From contig CAVUYE010000003.1 in the NCBI GenBank assembly GCA_963745665.1, positions 310,001 through 374,000 on the forward strand: a DNA stretch of 64,000 nucleotides, in the 5' to 3' direction. The stretch is from Bog-473 sp963745665 (lineage in GTDB: Bacteria > Actinomycetota > Acidimicrobiia > Acidimicrobiales > RAAP-2). A program made the translations under genes and the position numbers. The notes below the pieces were generated by a model. The model was not told the origin of the DNA. It saw only the letters and a program-made list of their open reading frames with translations, and searched no databases. The first letter of the stretch is position 1, and each line of letters begins with the position of its first letter. Positions 59,741 to 64,000 of this stretch are shown piece by piece.

Positions 59741-60856
59741 ATGAATTTCGCCTTCAGTGAAGAGCAGGACGAGCTGCGCACCGCCGTGCGCCGCTTCTTG
59801 GCCGAGAAGTCGCCCGAGTCCGAGGTGCGCCGTCTCATGGACACGACCGACGGGTACGACCCCGCCGTGTGGAGCCAGATGGCCGACCAGCTGGGCCTGC
59901 AGTCGCTCACCATCCCCGAGGAGTTCGGCGGCTCGGGGTTCACGTACGTGGAGCTCCTCGTCGTGTTGGAGGAGATGGGGGCCGCCCTGCTGTGCGCACC
60001 GTTCTTCTCCTCGGTCGCCCTCGGTGCCAATGCACTGCTGACGTCGGGCGACGACGAGGCCAAGAAGTCCTACCTGCCCGGTATCGCCTCGGGGGAGACG
60101 ATCGCCACCTTGGCCATCACCGAGGACAACGGGAAGTGGGACTTCTCGGGGATTGAGCTTGCCGCGACCAAGAAGGGCGACGGCTGGGTGCTGAACGGCC
60201 ACAAGATGTTCGTCATCGACGGGCACGTGGCCAACCTGATCATCGTGGCCGGCCGGACGGCCGCCGGTGTCTCCATCTTCGCCGTGCCCGGTGACGCGGC
60301 GGGCCTGACCCGCACGCCCCTGCCCACGATGGACCAGACCCGCAAGCAGGCCCGCCTGGAGTTCGCCGAGGTGCCGGCAGTGTTGATCGGTGTCGACGGC
60401 GGGGCCGAGGCCGGGCTGTCCAAAACCCTGGACCTGGCCGCGGTGGCGCTGGCCGCCGAGCAGGTGGGCGGGGCCCAGCGCGTGCTCGACGCTTCGGTGG
60501 AGTACGCCAAGACCAGGATTCAGTTCGGGCGGCCCATCGGTTCGTTCCAAGCCATCAAGCACAAGTGCGCCGACATGCTGCTGGAGGTCGAGTCGGCCAA
60601 GTCCGCCGCCTACTACGCCGCCTGGGCCGCGGCCGAGGACTCCGACGAGCTGCCGGTGGTGGCGTCGCTGGCCAAGTCCTACTGCTCGGAGGCCTACTTC
60701 CACTCGGCGGCCGAGAACATCCAGATCCACGGGGGCATCGGCTTCACCTGGGAGCACCCGGCCCACCTCTACTTCAAGCGGGCCAAGTCCTCGGAGCTGT
60801 TGCTGGGCGATCCCTCGTACCACCGCGAGCTGCTGGCACAGCGCATCGGGATCTGA
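59741..60856 (+). CDS. Acyl-CoA dehydrogenase of the sterol-type (ChsE/FadE28-like) group
   Basis: 371 residues. MNFAFSEEQDELRTAVRRFLAEKSPESEVRRLMD, SLTIPEEFGGSGFTYVELLVVLEEMG and the C-terminal IHGGIGFTWEHPAHLYFKRAKSSELLLGDPSYHRE identify the dehydrogenases that lack the IYEGT glutamate and end in GDP. In this group two different subunits often form alpha2beta2 enzymes for sterol side chains, but single-subunit forms exist. No partner dehydrogenase is adjacent. ATG 59741 with GAGGAG about 8 bases upstream. A hydrolase gene follows after 6 bases. Confidence 0.88.
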   Translation: MNFAFSEEQDELRTAVRRFLAEKSPESEVRRLMDTTDGYDPAVWSQMADQLGLQSLTIPEEFGGSGFTYVELLVVLEEMGAALLCAPFFSSVALGANALLTSGDDEAKKSYLPGIASGETIATLAITEDNGKWDFSGIELAATKKGDGWVLNGHKMFVIDGHVANLIIVAGRTAAGVSIFAVPGDAAGLTRTPLPTMDQTRKQARLEFAEVPAVLIGVDGGAEAGLSKTLDLAAVALAAEQVGGAQRVLDASVEYAKTRIQFGRPIGSFQAIKHKCADMLLEVESAKSAAYYAAWAAAEDSDELPVVASLAKSYCSEAYFHSAAENIQIHGGIGFTWEHPAHLYFKRAKSSELLLGDPSYHRELLAQRIGI

Positions 60857-60862
60857 TCTTTC

Positions 60863-61612
60863 GTGCCGGGGCCCTTCAGGCTCCGCGCCGGGCCGGCGGG
60901 GGACCTCGCCACCTACGCCAGCTCCCCGCCGCAGGGCGCGCCGGTGCACGGCCACGTGGTTTTGGTGCACGACCTGCCGCGGCCCAAGGGCGCGGCCGCC
61001 GACGTCGCGTTGACCTATCCGGCCCTGGCCGACCGGCTGACGCGGGAGTCGGGCTGGCGGGTGGTGACGGCGTCCCTGCGGGGCGCCGGCGAGTCGGCCG
61101 GCGACTTCTCGGTCCTGGGCTGGCTGGACGACCTCGGTTTCCTGGCCTCCGACGAGATCCCCGAGGCCGCCCCCCGCCTCGTGGTGGGCTTCGGGTTCGG
61201 CGGCGTGCTGGCCCTGCACCTGGCCGTCGGTGACGAGCGGGTGGCCGGTGTGGCCTGCCTGGGCACCCCGGCCGACGTCGGCGGCCTGTCGGGCGATCCC
61301 GAGCAGCTGCTGGAGCGCTGCCGCCAGACGGGGGTGGTGACCACGCCCGGGTATCCCGCCTCCGCCGACACCTGGGCCAAGGAGCTCTCCGTCCTCCACC
61401 CCGCCGACGACGCCTCGCTGCTGAAGGGTCGCCCGCTCCTCGTGGTGCACGGCTCCGACGACCCCGACGTCCCCCTGGCCGACGCCCGGGCCCTGGCCGA
61501 CGCGGCCACGGGGCCCTCGGAGCTCCACACCGTCCTCGGTGCCGGCCACTGGCTCAGGGCCGACCCCCGGGTCATCGCCATCCTGCTCGGCTGGCTGGAG
61601 CGACGGCACTAA
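60863..61612 (+). CDS. Alpha/beta hydrolase-fold protein lacking the nucleophile
   Basis: 249 residues with a complete fold: VVLVHDLPRPKG (oxyanion strand), RVVTASLRGAGESAGDF, LVVGFGFGGVLALHLAVG, VVHGSDDPDVPLADARAL (acid) and VLGAGHWLRADPR (base). At the elbow the usual G-x-S-x-G reads G-F-G-F-G (Gly111 where Ser or Asp is expected), so classical hydrolysis is unlikely. It may bind a ligand or act non-catalytically. It follows the acyl-CoA dehydrogenase by 6 bases and is probably co-transcribed. The 179 bases after it hold no visible gene. Confidence 0.8.
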   Translation: MPGPFRLRAGPAGDLATYASSPPQGAPVHGHVVLVHDLPRPKGAAADVALTYPALADRLTRESGWRVVTASLRGAGESAGDFSVLGWLDDLGFLASDEIPEAAPRLVVGFGFGGVLALHLAVGDERVAGVACLGTPADVGGLSGDPEQLLERCRQTGVVTTPGYPASADTWAKELSVLHPADDASLLKGRPLLVVHGSDDPDVPLADARALADAATGPSELHTVLGAGHWLRADPRVIAILLGWLERRH

Positions 61613-61791
61613 CGAGGTACCGGGCACGGGGTCGTCGGCCGACAACGGGTCGTCAACAAAGCCCTGACCACTCGGTGCGTCCGCTCAAGCGTGCGCCGCC
61701 GGTGCCGATTACTAGGGCGTGTCGGGCACAGGCTGGGGTGGGACGAAATTCACGTTGGTCTGGCCCTACGACCAGGAGGCCGACGGCGACG

Positions 61792-62490
61792 TCACGCCCG
61801 AGACCGGGGAGCCCGTTCCTTCCCCATCTCCGGCGGCGCAGAAGCCGGGGACGGCGCACTACTCGACGCTCGATCAATCGCGGCGCGTAGCTTCCGAGCC
61901 GCACGACGGGGATCCGCAGCGTTCGTCAGGTACCGCACCACGACGAAATGACGGACACCGGCATCCGTCAGGGCGGGGATCGTTTCGGGGGTCACACCGC
62001 CTGTCACGAATACAGGAACTCTGGAGCGTGCGCTGGCCCGACTGACGTAGCCCAGCCCAGTCCCCGGGCGGCCGGGCTTGGTGGGCGTGGCCTCCACGGG
62101 CCCCGCCGAGATGTAGGTGACCTCCTGGTCCGCCGCGCCCTCGAGGTCGGCCGGGCCGTGGGTCGACAACCCGACGATGGCGCTGGGGCCCAGGATGCGC
62201 CGGGCCAGCGAGACCGGCGCGTCGTCCTGTCCGACATGGACGCCGTCGGCTCCCGCCTCGAGCGCCAGGTCGGGCCGGTCGTTCAGCACGAAGGGCACGC
62301 CGAGATCCCGGCACACGGCAGCGGCCTCCCGGGCCCGGGCCAGGAGCGGCCTGGCCTCCAGCTCCTTGTCACGCAGCTGCACCACGTCCACCCCGCCCTC
62401 GATGCAGTCGCGCAGGAATTGAGTCAGGTCGGGCCGGTCCGGTGTGCAGAGGTAGAGGTGGCGGGCCGAGAGGTCGGGGCTCCCGATCAC
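61792..62490 (-). CDS. thiE: Thiamine-phosphate synthase
   Basis: 232 residues in a TIM barrel that joins HMP-pyrophosphate and thiazole phosphate. Motifs: GGVDVVQLRDKELEARPLLARA, FVLNDRPDLALEAGADGVHVGQDD (Asp/Mg), VGLSTHGPADLEGA, YISAGPVEATPTKPGRPGTGLGYV (phosphate loop) and FVTGGVTPETIPALTDAG. The C-terminal 30 residues are a Ser/Pro tail. The GTG start lies inside an octamer tandem repeat. No TPP riboswitch can fit upstream since the DNA-repair gene ends 28 bases away. Confidence 0.93.
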   Translation of the reverse strand: MIGSPDLSARHLYLCTPDRPDLTQFLRDCIEGGVDVVQLRDKELEARPLLARAREAAAVCRDLGVPFVLNDRPDLALEAGADGVHVGQDDAPVSLARRILGPSAIVGLSTHGPADLEGAADQEVTYISAGPVEATPTKPGRPGTGLGYVSRASARSRVPVFVTGGVTPETIPALTDAGVRHFVVVRYLTNAADPRRAARKLRAAIDRASSSAPSPASAPPEMGKERAPRSRA

Positions 62491-62524
62491 CCGATCACCC
62501 GGTCACCGGGTCACCCGGTCACGC
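62485..62524. repeat. Octanucleotide tandem repeat spanning the thiE start and HhH-GPD stop
   Basis: Five units of 8 bases: GATCACCC twice, then GGTCACCG, GGTCACCC and GGTCACGC. The thiE GTG (62490-62488) and the stop codon of the HhH-GPD gene (62519-62521) both fall inside. An 8-base change would shift frame around the start. Confidence 0.85.
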
Positions 62525-63118
62525 CCCGGCTTCGGCCTTCGCCCTGGCCTTGGCCTTCATCGCCTTCTTGGTGGCCCGGACCTTGGCCAGGCTCTCGGGG
62601 TCGGTGATATCGGCCACCGACAGCGAGCTGCCCTGTTTGCCGTAGGGGGTGGTGACCGTGCGCCAGCCCTCGGGGCACACAGCCAGCTGCTTCCCGAGCA
62701 GCGCGGCGAAGATCTTCGCCTTCTGCTCGCCGAAGCCCGGCAGAGCGCGCAACCGCGCCAGCAGCTCGTCGCCGCTCTGCACGCCCTTCCAGATGTTGTC
62801 CGCCTTGTTCCCGTAGTCGTCGGCCACGACGCGGCAGACCGCCTGCACCCGGCCCGCCATGGAGCCGGGGTAGCGGTGGAGGGCCGGCTGCTCCCGGAAG
62901 ATGGCGGCCAGCTCCGCGGGGTCCATGGTGGCGATGCTGGCCGCATTCAGCGGGCCCTTGGTGCCGAGCCGCTGCAGGAGGTCGGCCGGCGAGGAGAACG
63001 CCTTCTCGATCGTCACCTGCTGGTCGAGCACCATCCCGATCAGCAGGGCCAGCGGATCGCGGCTGATGACCGCATCCGCCTTGTCGTCGCCGGTGATGTG
63101 AAGCTCGATCCGTGCCAT
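62519..63118 (-). CDS. HhH-GPD superfamily base-excision DNA glycosylase
   Basis: 199 residues. LALLIGMVLDQQVTIEKAFSSPADLLQRLG, the helix-hairpin-helix segment LPGFGEQKAKIFAALLGKQL and the terminal helix identify a small HhH-GPD protein. Classic members have a catalytic Asp about 20 residues after the hairpin; here the region reads VCPEGWRTVTTPYG without an obvious Asp, as in a common actinobacterial subgroup, so activity is unproved. The end is a Lys/Ala-rich tail (KKAMKAKARAKAEAGA). ATG 63118, divergent from the Rrf2 gene. Confidence 0.85.
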   Translation of the reverse strand: MARIELHITGDDKADAVISRDPLALLIGMVLDQQVTIEKAFSSPADLLQRLGTKGPLNAASIATMDPAELAAIFREQPALHRYPGSMAGRVQAVCRVVADDYGNKADNIWKGVQSGDELLARLRALPGFGEQKAKIFAALLGKQLAVCPEGWRTVTTPYGKQGSSLSVADITDPESLAKVRATKKAMKAKARAKAEAGA

Positions 63119-63180
63119 GCCAGAGATCTTGGCACGGCCGCCGGCCAGGGACGGAAGTGACCACGGGCGCGCGATGCGGG

Positions 63181-63186
63181 CAGACT
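63181..63186 (+). promoter_or_regulatory. -10-like hexamer CAGACT
   Basis: CAGACT ends 6 bases before ATG 63193; weaker than TANNNT but at the same leaderless distance. Confidence 0.3.
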
Positions 63187-63192
63187 CTCGCC

Positions 63193-63645
63193 ATGCACAT
63201 CCCGGCCAAGGTCGACTACGGAATCCGGGCCCTGCTCGCGCTGGCCGCCGCCGGGACGCCCCAGACCGCCGAGTACTTGGCCGGGGAGCAGGGCCTGCCG
63301 CCCCGCTTCCTCGGGGCGATCCTGGCCGACCTGCGGCGCGCCGGTGTGGTGGCCAGCCAGCGCGGCGCCGAAGGCGGCTACCGGCTGGCCCGGGAGCCGG
63401 ACGCCATCACCATCGCCGACGTCATCCGCGCCCTGGACGGGCCCCTGGCCGAGGTGCGGGGCTACCGGCCCGAGGCCACCAGCTACGACGGCGCCGCGGC
63501 GAACCTGCAGCAGGTCTGGGTCGCCGTCCGGGCCAGCCTGCGCTCGGTGCTCGAGAAGATCACCCTGACCGACGTCATTTCCGGGAACCTCCCGCCGCAC
63601 GTGCAAAAGCTGGTCACGGACCCGGATGCCTGGGTCGCCCACTGA
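63193..63645 (+). CDS. Rrf2-family transcriptional regulator without cluster cysteines
   Basis: 150 residues. The winged-helix domain reads HIPAKVDYGIRALLALAAAGTPQTAEYLAGEQGLPPRFLGAILADLRRAGVVASQRGAEGGYRLAREPDAITIADVIRALDGPLAE, standard for Rrf2. The protein has no cysteine at all, so it cannot bind an Fe-S cluster like IscR, NsrR or RsrR; it resembles the CymR or unliganded type that senses through a partner or small molecule. ATG 63193. The start of the next gene overlaps it by 20 bases. It may relate to sulfur or Fe-S genes at 48-59 kb; no direct evidence. Confidence 0.92.
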   Translation: MHIPAKVDYGIRALLALAAAGTPQTAEYLAGEQGLPPRFLGAILADLRRAGVVASQRGAEGGYRLAREPDAITIADVIRALDGPLAEVRGYRPEATSYDGAAANLQQVWVAVRASLRSVLEKITLTDVISGNLPPHVQKLVTDPDAWVAH

Positions 63646-64000
63646 CGGCGAGGGGGCGGCGTCCGTCGCCGTCCCGGCCAGCGACTACCTGTGGTTCGTG
63701 GACCTGGCGCTGGGCCAGATGACGGCCATCGTCGAGGAGCTCGGCGACGAGCTCGTGAACCGGCGGCCGCCGTACCGCGACACGAACTCGGCCTACGTGA
63801 TCCTGACCCACTGCCTCGGCGTCATGGAGTACTGGGGCGGCGCCACGGTGGCCGAACGACCCATTCAACGCGACCGCGCCGCCGAGTTCACATCCAGTGG
63901 GGACGTCGCCGGCCTGCTGCAGCGCACCGAACAGGCCCGCCGGCGCCTGCGCGAGGACCTGGTCGGCCTCAGCGCGGCCAGCCCGCCGGTGAACGTGCGG
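63626..64000 (+). CDS. DinB/DUF664-like protein (3' truncated)
   Basis: The frame opens at ATG 63626 and runs to the window end (125 residues visible). The segment DYLWFVDLALGQMTAIVEELGDELVNRRPPYRDTNSAYVILTHCLGVMEYWGG is the opening of DinB/DUF664-type four-helix metal-binding proteins, where the His of THCLGVMEYW is a metal ligand. Members often act as thiol-dependent S-transferases. It overlaps the Rrf2 gene by 20 bases, so it is probably co-expressed with that regulator. Confidence 0.78.
   Translation, partial: MPGSPTDGEGAASVAVPASDYLWFVDLALGQMTAIVEELGDELVNRRPPYRDTNSAYVILTHCLGVMEYWGGATVAERPIQRDRAAEFTSSGDVAGLLQRTEQARRRLREDLVGLSAASPPVNVR

Noticed and set aside
62491..62518. TPP riboswitch upstream of thiE
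   Set aside because: Only 28 bases separate the upstream gene from thiE, and they consist of octamer repeats.
63193..63645. Rrf2 gene as the IscR-like regulator of the SUF locus
   Set aside because: It has no cysteine, so it cannot ligate a cluster, and it lies more than 4 kb from the nearest suf gene; a different regulatory role is more likely.

Overview
This is a high-GC bacterial chromosome segment, most likely from an actinobacterium. The closest fit is the class Acidimicrobiia. The reasons are inference from gene content: mycothiol-era families (TIGR03085/DinB-type), a DUF222-HNH endonuclease, a PbpA-type penicillin-binding protein, LCP and NlpC/P60 wall proteins, a SUF system with SufU and a Rieske protein, and the GYWLVxxDGG repeat protein. 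No RNA genes, insertion sequences, prophage or CRISPR arrays were seen. The two genes at the window edges are cut off.

Layout. 1-7.1 kb: aminotransferase, serA and leuA, the last behind a leucine-coded leader peptide and terminator; then a GNAT protein and small proteins. 7.1-15.5 kb: a minus-strand greA-leuC-leuD-GNAT operon, divergent from a leuB-ilvE-cimA operon that has its own branched-chain leader peptide and terminator. With serA and leuA this makes a serine/leucine/isoleucine biosynthesis block. 15.5-23 kb: hydrolases and a fatty-acid/steroid-type beta-oxidation set (acyl-CoA dehydrogenase, thiolase, enoyl-CoA hydratase, PaaI thioesterase). 23-30 kb: secreted glycosidase-like protein, FHA-LuxR regulator, PBP, a repeat/beta-lactamase-like protein and an AraC-VOC-DUF1059 trio. 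30-33.2 kb: a divergent acyl-CoA ligase/SDR pair sharing a KstR-type palindrome that also occurs before the thiolase. 33-46 kb: lgt, NlpC/P60, dienelactone hydrolase, CoA-ester lyase, acyl-CoA dehydrogenase, MaoC, mutY, MBL, flavin reductase, rmlC. 46-59 kb: ptrB and a split SUF Fe-S assembly locus (sufB-cysteine-rich protein // sufD-Rieske-sufC1 on plus, sufC2-sufS-sufU on minus), with LCP and HNH genes between. 59-64 kb: MBL hydrolase, acyl-CoA dehydrogenase, a nucleophile-less alpha/beta hydrolase, thiE, HhH-GPD glycosylase, Rrf2 regulator and a truncated DinB-type gene.

Two window-wide patterns stand out. First, many start codons sit 6-8 bases after a TANNNT-like -10 hexamer, which predicts widespread leaderless mRNAs, including both attenuator leader peptides. 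Second, nine genes (leuC, ilvE, cimA, a CocE-type hydrolase, the repeat protein, araC-like, a methyltransferase, LCP, mutY) are broken by about 19 single-base indels. I count 18 as one-base insertions, so sequencing or consensus error is the simplest explanation, although pseudogenes cannot be excluded.
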